DNA of 64,000 nt from Sphingomonas sp. (GTDB taxonomy: Bacteria > Pseudomonadota > Alphaproteobacteria > Sphingomonadales > Sphingomonadaceae): assembly GCF_017745215.1 (NCBI RefSeq), contig NZ_JAGHZV010000010.1, forward strand, positions 62,001 through 126,000. Direction: 5' to 3'. The notes below the pieces were generated by a model. The model made no database searches, was not told the origin of the DNA, and saw only the letters and a program-made list of their open reading frames with translations. A program made the translations under genes and the position numbers. This document shows, piece by piece, positions 58,099 to 64,000 of the stretch; the first letter of the stretch is position 1, and the number at the start of each line of letters is the position of its first letter.

Positions 58099-59544
58099 CT
58101 ACGCGGCGAGCGCCTTGCTCGCACCGTGGCGCGCATAGGCGAAGTAGACCGCGAGACCCAAGAGGTTCCACACGCCGAACGCGATCTGCGTCTGGTGCGG
58201 CAGGCTGATGAAGAGGTAGAGGCAGCCGAGCGCGCCGCCGATCCCCACCGGCCAGGCGAGCGGCGTGCGGAACGGCCGCTTTGCCCCCGGCGCGCGGACG
58301 CGCATCACCAGCATGCACACCGCCACCGCGACGAAGGCGGTGAGCGTCCCCGCATTGGCGAGCGCGGCGATCTGGTCGATCGGGAAGAAGCCCGCGAAGA
58401 ACGCGACCACCGCGGCGGTGAACAGCGTGATCCGCACCGGGGTCCCGCGCGCCGAGACGCGCGCGAGGCTTTGCGGCAGCAGCTGGTCGCGCGCCATTAC
58501 GAAGAAGATCCGGCTCTGGCCGAAGAGGAAGGCGAGGATCACCGTCGGCAGCGCGATCACCGCGCTCGCCGCGAGGAAGGTCGCCGCGCCCGGCTGGCCG
58601 ATCCCGCGCAGGATCAGCGCCAGCGGCTCGGGGCTGTCGGCGAAGCGCGTGTAGCTGAGCGCGCCGACCGCGGTGATCGCCACGACCATGTAGATGGCGA
58701 CGCACACCAGCATCGATCCGACGATCCCGATCGCGAGGTCGCGCGCGGGGTTCTTGGCTTCCTCCGCCGCGGTCGAGATCGCGTCGAAGCCGTAGAAGGC
58801 GAAGAAGATGATCGCCGCCGCCGCCATCACCCCGCGCTCGGCGCCCTCCGGCGTGGTGTGCTTGGCGAAGCCGAAGGGCGCGAAGGGCTCGAGGTTGTGC
58901 GGATCGAAATGAGGCAAGGCGACCGCGACGAAGACGACGAGCGCAACCAGCTTCACCACGACGAGGATCGCGTTGAGCGTCGCGCTCTCGCGCGTGCCGA
59001 GGATCAGCAGCCCGGCGACCACCGCGACGATGAACAGCGCGGGGACGTTCACGCCCCATTCGACGATATGCCAGTCCCTGCCGATCGCACCGGCGACCAC
59101 CGGGCCATGGCTCAGCGCCGCGGGCAAGTGCACCCCCAGCCCGTCGAGGAAGCCGTGCGCATAGCCCGACCAGCCGACCGCCACCGCGCCCACGACCAGC
59201 GTATATTCCGCGAGCAGGCTCCAGCCGACCACCCAGGCGGGCAGCTCGCCGAGCACCGAATAGCTGTAGGTATAGGCGCTGCCCGAGGCGGGGATCATCG
59301 TCGCCATCTCGGCATAGGCGAGCGCGGCGCAGGCGCAGATCGCCCCCGCCACCACGAAGGAGAGGATCACCGCAGGCCCGGCGCGGTCGGCGCCGACGCC
59401 GATCAGCGTGAGGATTCCCGTGCCGACGATCGCGCCGACGCCGAGCGCGACCAGATGCGGCCAGGACAGGCTCGGCTGGAGGCGGTGGTGCTCGGGCTGC
59501 TCATGCGCCGCGACGACAGGCTTCAGGCGAAACAGGCTGGCCAA
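58099..59544 (-). CDS. APC-family amino acid permease
   Basis: The 481-residue product has twelve spans and the APC superfamily start ALGVGAIVGTGILTLIGVGA, then AGAICACAALAYAEMATMIPASGSAYTYSY (the substrate-recognition unwound helix). It imports an amino acid or polyamine; the substrate is unclear. The start is a TTG at 59544, 6 nt after a GGGGGAG ribosome site; a TTG at 59559 is less likely. It precedes mtnP by 12 nt. Confidence 0.9.
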   Translation of the reverse strand: MASLFRLKPVVAAHEQPEHHRLQPSLSWPHLVALGVGAIVGTGILTLIGVGADRAGPAVILSFVVAGAICACAALAYAEMATMIPASGSAYTYSYSVLGELPAWVVGWSLLAEYTLVVGAVAVGWSGYAHGFLDGLGVHLPAALSHGPVVAGAIGRDWHIVEWGVNVPALFIVAVVAGLLILGTRESATLNAILVVVKLVALVVFVAVALPHFDPHNLEPFAPFGFAKHTTPEGAERGVMAAAAIIFFAFYGFDAISTAAEEAKNPARDLAIGIVGSMLVCVAIYMVVAITAVGALSYTRFADSPEPLALILRGIGQPGAATFLAASAVIALPTVILAFLFGQSRIFFVMARDQLLPQSLARVSARGTPVRITLFTAAVVAFFAGFFPIDQIAALANAGTLTAFVAVAVCMLVMRVRAPGAKRPFRTPLAWPVGIGGALGCLYLFISLPHQTQIAFGVWNLLGLAVYFAYARHGASKALAA

Positions 59545-59606
59545 TTCACGCTCCCCCAAGGATCAGGGAAGCAGCCTAGGATCGCGGCGCGCTCAGAGCA
59601 ACGTCG

Positions 59607-60008
59607 TCAGTTGAAGCTGGCGCGCAGCCTCGCCTTGCCGCCCGCCACCGTGGTGCGGTCGAGGAACAGCACCGCATCGCCGAACGCGGGGTGGCGCATC
59701 TCGTAGAGCCGCCCGCCCTCGAGCGCGCCGGCCGCGTCCATCTCGAACAGCGCCGTGAAGCTGTAGCGCCGACCGCTCGCCCTTGGACTGCGCATGTCGT
59801 GCACCGCCTTGACGGCGAGCAGCGTGATCGGCGCCGGGCCGTTCTCGCCCGTCACCGTGAAGCGCTGGCCCACCTGCTTCTCCCATTGCGCGGCATCCTG
59901 GTGCGCGAAGGCAGGCGGAACCGCGAAGGACGCGACGGCGGGAAGCGTGGCCGCGAGCGCGGCACCCTTCATCATCGCGCGCCGCGAAGGCACAATCGTC
60001 TCGATCAT
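59607..60008 (-). CDS. Small Tat-type secreted protein, unknown function
   Basis: The 133-residue product begins with SRRAMMKGAALAATLPAVAS, a plausible Tat or Sec signal, and a beta-strand-like mature region (FTVTGENGPAPITLLAV, RLYEMRHPAFGDAVLFLDRT). The ribosome site GGGGGA lies 6 nt before the ATG at 60008. A longer frame starting at 60092 has no such site. It is monocistronic. The pattern matches a domain seen in small secreted proteins of unknown role. Confidence 0.68.
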   Translation of the reverse strand: MIETIVPSRRAMMKGAALAATLPAVASFAVPPAFAHQDAAQWEKQVGQRFTVTGENGPAPITLLAVKAVHDMRSPRASGRRYSFTALFEMDAAGALEGGRLYEMRHPAFGDAVLFLDRTTVAGGKARLRASFN

Positions 60009-60104
60009 TGATGATCCCCCATCAATTCCCGGTCTCACTCCCGATGAGTCCAGAATGGAATGAATGCTGGACCCGTTGTCGGGGTCCGTCAATCATTCAG
60101 GGAA

Positions 60105-60719
60105 TCATTTCGCGGGACAGGCAGCGCCGCTCGCGACCCAGGCCTTGGTCAGCTCGCCGAACTGCGCCTGCGTGCCGGGCGCAGGCGCGCGGCCGGCGCC
60201 GGGGTTCCACGCCCAGCCGACGAGGCTGTCATGCGCATTATGCTCGACGATCTGGGTGAGCGTCTTGCCGCCGTTGCGTGCCTTGTCCTTGATCTGCTCG
60301 CAGATCTCGCCGAGCGATTTCCCCTGCCATGCCATCGACTTGGGCGCGAGGTGCCATTCGGGATGACCCGGGATGCTGCCGGTGCCGTTGGCGAACTCGA
60401 CGTTCGCGGGACCGTGGCAGGTGGTGCACTCCATCCCCGGCGCGCCGTGCCCGTCGGGGCCGCGCGTCACCGGCGGATAATGCTGGTCCATGTCGTTGCC
60501 CTGGGTCGGGCTGTCGGTGCGCGGGTGGCAGTTCATGCAGCGCGGATGCGCGATGACCTTGCCCATCTCGACGAAGATCGCCGCCGAGCGCGCCTGCGCA
60601 TCGCGAATCGACTCGAAGTCGGCGGCGGGCCGCAGCCCCGCGACTCCGTCCGCCGCGGCGGCGAGCGCCACCGGCATGGCGAGCGCAAGCGCGCCCAGAG
60701 CGATCGTTCCCGCCTTCAT
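60105..60719 (-). CDS. Dihaem c-type cytochrome of the IorAB operon
   Basis: The 204-residue product has a signal peptide (residues 1-22) and two haem c motifs, CMNCH at 61-65 and CTTCH at 98-102. It overlaps the molybdopterin subunit stop by 4 nt (ATGA), so it is the third gene of iorA-iorB-cyt. It likely takes electrons from the aldehyde/heterocycle dehydrogenase and passes them to the respiratory chain (bc1 or an oxidase). The HPRTDSPTQGNDMDQHYP and PGMECTTCHGPAN blocks typify this class. Confidence 0.88.
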   Translation of the reverse strand: MKAGTIALGALALAMPVALAAAADGVAGLRPAADFESIRDAQARSAAIFVEMGKVIAHPRCMNCHPRTDSPTQGNDMDQHYPPVTRGPDGHGAPGMECTTCHGPANVEFANGTGSIPGHPEWHLAPKSMAWQGKSLGEICEQIKDKARNGGKTLTQIVEHNAHDSLVGWAWNPGAGRAPAPGTQAQFGELTKAWVASGAACPAK

Positions 60720-62863
60720 GCGCGTCCTCCCACCGCGAAGGGCAGGCGCCTCACCGGCCGCCCCGTGATCTTCCGCCAGGCATTCGCCACCGCCGGCCCC
60801 AGCGGCGGCAGCCCCGGCTCGCCGACGCCGGTCGGCCGCTCGCTCGACTTGACGATCGCGACTTCGACTTCGGGCATCTCGTGAATGCGGAGCGACCGGT
60901 AGCGGTCGAAATTGCCCTGGCTCACCACCCCGCCCTCGCCGAGCAAGATCTCGGCATAGAGGATATGGCCCAGGCCATAGCCGATGCAGCTCTCCATCTG
61001 CGCGCGGATGACATTGGGGTTCACCGGCACGCCGCAATCGACCGCGCACCAGACCTTGTGGACCTTGGGCAGCCCGTCCGCGCCCTTCGAGATTTCGGCG
61101 ACCTGCGCGACATAGGAGCCGAAGCTCTTCCACGCCGCGATCCCGCGCGCGCGGCCCTCGGGCAGCTTGGCGCCCCAGTTCGCGATTTCGGCCGCCTTGC
61201 GGAGCACGGCCTTCAGCCGCTCCTCCTTCATCAGCGCCGCGCGGCCCTCGACCAAATCCTTGCCGCCCGCCTCGAGCAGCTGGTCGATCATCGTCTCCAT
61301 CACATAGGCGGTATGGGTGTTGCCCACCGAGCGCCACCAGAGCACGGGCACCTGGCCCGGCATGATGTGCTGGCCCAGGTAGAAGTTGGGCAAATGATAG
61401 CCTTCGCCGATGCCTTCGGTGATCGATCCGTCGATGCCGTTCTGCACGCCCATCGCTTCCATCGGCGTGCCGACGAACGCCGATTGCGCCGCGACGACAT
61501 GATCCCAGCCGACGATATTCCCTGCGGGATCGAGCCCGCCGCGCACCGTGTGGACGACGAGCGGGCGATAAAATCCCCCGCGAATGTCGTTCTCGCGCGT
61601 CCAGACGTGCTTGACCGGCCCCTTGCCCCAGGCCTTGAACACGTTCGCCGCCTCGGTGGCGAACTCCATCCCCGGCGTCGCGCGGCGGCCGAAGCTGCCG
61701 CCCGCGAACAGCTGGTGGAGCGTCGCCTTCTCGATCGGCACGCCCAGCGTTCCCGCGATCGCGCGCATCTCGCCGGTCTGGAACTGGCTGCCGATCCACA
61801 CGTCGAGCTTGTCGCCCTGCATCTCGATCACCGCGTCGAGCGTCTCCATCGGCGCGTGCGCGAGATAGGGGAAGCAATAGACTGCCTCGATCTTCTTCGC
61901 CGCGCCCTTGAGCGCGGCCTGGCTGTCGCCTTCCTTCTCGACCTGCTTGCCCGGCTCCTCGGTCTTTTCGGCGAACTGCGCGTAGAGCTCGTCGCTCGAG
62001 CGCTTCTCGGCCCTGGACAGGTCCCAGTCGACATCGAGCGCAGCGCGGCCGCGCATCGCTGCGAAGGTGTCCGAGGCATAGACCGCGACACCCGAGGGCA
62101 CGGTCTTGACGGCGAGCACGCCCGGCACCGCCATCGTCGCCTTGTCGTTGACCGACTTGACCTTGCCGCCGAACAAAGGCGCGTGGAGGATCGCGCTGTG
62201 CACCATGCCGGGGCGGCGGATGTCCATCGCGAAGACCGCTTCGCCCCGGGTCTTGGCGCTGCTGTCGACCTTGGGGACGTCGGTGCCGATCAGCGTCCAT
62301 TGCCCGGGGGTCTTGAGCACCGGCTTGGCGGGCGGGCTCAATTGCGCCGCGTCGGCCGCGAGCTCGCCGAAGCTCGCCTTGTTCGTGCCGTGGCTGACCA
62401 CGCCCTTGGCGACCTTGACCTCGCCCGCTGCCACGCCCCAACGCTTCGCCGCCGCCTCGGCCAGCATCGCGCGAGCACTCGCTCCGGCGTTGCGCAGCTG
62501 GTCCCAGCTGTTGGCGATCGACGAGGAGCCGCCGGTGCCCATGATCCCGAAGGCGAGGTTCTTGTAGAGCGCGTCGTTGGCGGGCGAGAATTCGATGCGG
62601 ACCTGGCTCCAGTCGGCGTCCATCTCGTCGGCGACGATCGTCGCGAGCCCGGTGGCCGGGCCCTGGCCGAACTCGACATGCTTGATGATCACCGTCACCA
62701 GATCGTCGGGCGAGACGCGGACGAAGGCGTTGGGCGCGAAGGGCGCGGCGCCGCCGTCGGCCGCGGCCATCTTCGCCATCGCGCCGCCCGCGGGCAGCAC
62801 CAGCCCGAAGACGAGGCTCGACGATTGGAGGAAGGCGCGGCGGGTGGGCGTGACTGCGTTCAT
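60716..62863 (-). CDS. iorB: Isoquinoline 1-oxidoreductase-type molybdopterin-binding subunit
   Basis: The 715-residue product has a Tat signal (RRAFLQSSSLVFGL) and belongs to the single-chain, periplasmic branch of the xanthine dehydrogenase family: HVEFGQGPATGLATIVADE, FGRRATPGMEFA, PVLWWRSVGNTHTAYVMETM and the C-terminal GVGEPGLPPLGPAVANA. It hydroxylates N-heterocycles or oxidises aldehydes with molybdopterin cytosine dinucleotide. The ligand cannot be specified. It follows iorA by 4 nt and is coupled to a cytochrome c. Confidence 0.9.
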   Translation of the reverse strand: MNAVTPTRRAFLQSSSLVFGLVLPAGGAMAKMAAADGGAAPFAPNAFVRVSPDDLVTVIIKHVEFGQGPATGLATIVADEMDADWSQVRIEFSPANDALYKNLAFGIMGTGGSSSIANSWDQLRNAGASARAMLAEAAAKRWGVAAGEVKVAKGVVSHGTNKASFGELAADAAQLSPPAKPVLKTPGQWTLIGTDVPKVDSSAKTRGEAVFAMDIRRPGMVHSAILHAPLFGGKVKSVNDKATMAVPGVLAVKTVPSGVAVYASDTFAAMRGRAALDVDWDLSRAEKRSSDELYAQFAEKTEEPGKQVEKEGDSQAALKGAAKKIEAVYCFPYLAHAPMETLDAVIEMQGDKLDVWIGSQFQTGEMRAIAGTLGVPIEKATLHQLFAGGSFGRRATPGMEFATEAANVFKAWGKGPVKHVWTRENDIRGGFYRPLVVHTVRGGLDPAGNIVGWDHVVAAQSAFVGTPMEAMGVQNGIDGSITEGIGEGYHLPNFYLGQHIMPGQVPVLWWRSVGNTHTAYVMETMIDQLLEAGGKDLVEGRAALMKEERLKAVLRKAAEIANWGAKLPEGRARGIAAWKSFGSYVAQVAEISKGADGLPKVHKVWCAVDCGVPVNPNVIRAQMESCIGYGLGHILYAEILLGEGGVVSQGNFDRYRSLRIHEMPEVEVAIVKSSERPTGVGEPGLPPLGPAVANAWRKITGRPVRRLPFAVGGRA

Positions 62864-62867
62864 CGCT

Positions 62868-63329
62868 TCAGCCCTCCATCGCCGCGGCGGCGTCATGGAT
62901 CGCCTGGCGGATGCGGACATAGGTGGCGCAGCGGCAGATATTCCCCGCCATGCCATGGTCGATGTCGGCGTCGCTCGGCTTCTTGACCTGCTTGAGCAGC
63001 CCGATCGCCGACATCACCTGCCCCGACTGGCAGAAGCCGCACTGCGGCACGTCGATCGCGACCCAGGCCTTCTGCACCGCCTTGGCCTCGGGTCCCTCGA
63101 CGCCTTCGATCGTGGTGACCTTGCGGCCCTTCACCATCGCGACGGGCGTGATGCACGAGCGGCGGTTCTTGCCGTCGAGATGCACGGTGCACGCCCCGCA
63201 TTGCGCGACGCCGCAGCCATATTTGGTACCGGTGAGGCCCAGATGGTCGCGCAGCACCCAGAGCAACGGCGTCTCGGGATCGCCGTCGAAGGTCGCGGGC
63301 TTGCCGTTGAGCGTGAAGTCGGTGGCCAT
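62868..63329 (-). CDS. iorA: [2Fe-2S] subunit of the IorAB-type dehydrogenase
   Basis: The 153-residue product has the plant-type [2Fe-2S] cluster (Cys39, Cys44, Cys47, Cys59) and the second cluster of the CO/XDH family (Cys97, Cys100, Cys132, Cys134: [13 protein letters not shown]). It lacks a signal peptide and probably is exported by piggy-back with the Tat-borne IorB. It starts at 63329 and is 4 nt ahead of iorB. The order iorA-iorB-dihaem cytochrome makes a full electron path. Confidence 0.93.
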   Translation of the reverse strand: MATDFTLNGKPATFDGDPETPLLWVLRDHLGLTGTKYGCGVAQCGACTVHLDGKNRRSCITPVAMVKGRKVTTIEGVEGPEAKAVQKAWVAIDVPQCGFCQSGQVMSAIGLLKQVKKPSDADIDHGMAGNICRCATYVRIRQAIHDAAAAMEG

Positions 63330-63680
63330 GGGTGTCTCCTCCCATCGAGGCTCGTCGTTGAACGCAGCATAGCGACGGAAGGGCTCAGGCGCGAAACGAA
63401 AAATCGGAGCCAAAGGTCGACCTGGATTCGATCCGCACTAGATTGAGCCGAGCCGTCGTCCCGGCAAAAGCCGGCCGGCTCGGCCGGCAGGTTGCAATAT
63501 TGGAATTGAGGCGCGAGGCTGGGCATTGCTCTTTCGCATCGTCGGTCCACCGCAGCACGCATCCAGAGGCCAGCGCACGTTTGCCGATGCCGAACGGCAT
63601 TTTTCGACATTGTCGGTGTCAACCGTGTAAACTGTATTATCTCGACAATACAGTCGAGCACTTTCCCCTCCGGCGGTCGA
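63330..63680. other. Non-coding stretch between thrC and iorA
   Basis: About 350 bp with no convincing gene. It holds a degenerate family B fragment (GTCGTCCCGGCAAAAGCC) at about 63452-63485, and an AT-rich dyad at 63631-63654. Open frames here are short and lack ribosome sites. The region likely contains the iorA promoter and the thrC 3' end. Confidence 0.6.
63631..63654. promoter_or_regulatory. AT-rich dyad upstream of the iorA operon
   Basis: ACTGTATT and AATACAGT are perfect 8-bp inverted arms around 8 nt. A short CGACATTGTCG dyad lies 20 bp to the left. The site is 27 bp after the thrC stop and about 300 bp before iorA, so it may be a regulator site of the iorA operon or part of the thrC end. 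Confidence 0.45.
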
Positions 63681-64000
63681 TCAAAGCTCCGCCCAGTCGA
63701 TCGGCGCATGCCGGTCAAGCGTGCGCGAGCGATCGGGCAGCGGGTATTTGAGCCCCGTCGCGCAGTTGAACAGCAGCACGGTCTCCTGCGGCCCGACCAG
63801 CCCCTGCGCCATCGCTTCACGCCACGCCGCCAGCGTCGCGCCGCCTTCGGGGCAGAGCAGCAGCCCGTCCTGCCGCGCGGCATCGTCGACCGCCTGCTCG
63901 ATCGCCGCGTCGCTCACTGCACAAGCGAACCCGCCGCTCTCGCGCACCGCGTCGAGGATCAGGAAGTCGCCGACCGCCTGGGGCACGCGGATGCCCATCG
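63681..64000 (-). CDS. thrC: Threonine synthase, C-terminal part (cut by window edge)
   Basis: About 106 codons visible at the right edge match the C-terminus of a PLP-dependent threonine synthase: GIRVPQAVGDFLILDAVRES, GFACAVSDAAIEQAVDDAAR, GLLLCPEGGATLAAWREA and TVLLFNCATGLKYPLPDRS. The enzyme makes threonine from O-phosphohomoserine. The internal Met near the edge is not the start, and the gene continues past 64000. Confidence 0.88.
   Translation of the reverse strand, partial: MGIRVPQAVGDFLILDAVRESGGFACAVSDAAIEQAVDDAARQDGLLLCPEGGATLAAWREAMAQGLVGPQETVLLFNCATGLKYPLPDRSRTLDRHAPIDWAEL

Noticed and set aside
57184..59706. An 840-codon plus-strand open frame across mtnP and the APC permease
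   Set aside because: It is antisense to two genes with clear families, has Arg/His/Asp-rich composition typical of high-GC shadow frames, and no domain.
60881..62986. A 701-codon plus-strand frame over iorB
   Set aside because: Antisense to the molybdopterin subunit with all its motifs. Same shadow composition.

Overview
The window is GC-rich, densely coded bacterial chromosome, most likely from a sphingomonad (Alphaproteobacteria, Sphingomonadales). The evidence is the GcrA cell-cycle regulator, the petABC (cytochrome bc1) operon, Coq7, aerobic HemF, an argD-argF-hslO cluster, a TbpB-like surface lipoprotein, an IVVTG motif of the kind seen in sphingomonad TonB boxes, frequent GTG starts and many 4-nt ATGA/GTGA gene overlaps. 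It holds about 75 protein genes. I saw no rRNA, tRNA, CRISPR array, insertion sequence or convincing prophage. Both edges cut genes: an unknown membrane protein on the left and threonine synthase (thrC) on the right.

Layout. 1-5.2 kb: membrane protein/MarR divergon, TbpB-like lipoprotein, two small membrane proteins, the GTPase gene ychF. 5.2-9.1 kb: MaoC-type dehydratase, NPP-type phosphodiesterase, and a Met/His-rich pair probably linked to copper. 9.1-12.4 kb: petA-petB-petC followed by apt. 12.5-17.2 kb: trmL, pentapeptide protein, hemF, GNAT, two coupled related membrane proteins, lipB. 17.2-20.6 kb: small secreted proteins and queE/queC. 20.7-24.3 kb: argD-argF-membrane protein-hslO. 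24.5-29.8 kb: patatin-like lipoprotein, ABC-2 permease, gcrA, beta-lactamase fold protein plus collar-domain protein, coq7. 29.9-38.5 kb: parE, then a cluster of cell-envelope genes: a secreted protein, two tandem membrane-anchored winged-helix regulators, a periplasmic protein with a TonB-C-like end, and a class A beta-lactamase-like hydrolase. 38.5-43.2 kb: GNAT/AIM24 pair, an ArsR-AHSA1-DUF1801 cassette, and an SDR/HxlR divergon. 43.3-47.1 kb: a 1082-residue hybrid histidine kinase and a RelE/CopG-type toxin-antitoxin pair. 47.1-54.9 kb: LysR, apaG, metZ, a PMT-type mannosyltransferase, a GT2-GtrA fusion, leuB, recO. 54.9-59.6 kb: polysaccharide deacetylase/FemAB-like pair, MTA phosphorylase, APC permease. 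59.6-64.0 kb: Tat-type small protein, an iorA-iorB-dihaem cytochrome operon, thrC.

Most of the window is housekeeping metabolism (respiration, haem, lipoate, arginine, leucine, methionine, queuosine, ubiquinone). The accessory interest lies in the 31.9-38.5 kb envelope cluster, in two interspersed repeat families (a roughly 125-130 bp element with conserved ends, and palindromes beginning GTCATCCCGGCG), and in several strong dyad operators, notably the perfect 15-bp-arm palindrome at hxlR. No wholly new system can be proved from sequence alone. The best candidate for an undescribed module is the pair of tandem regulators with the neighbouring TonB-C-like protein.
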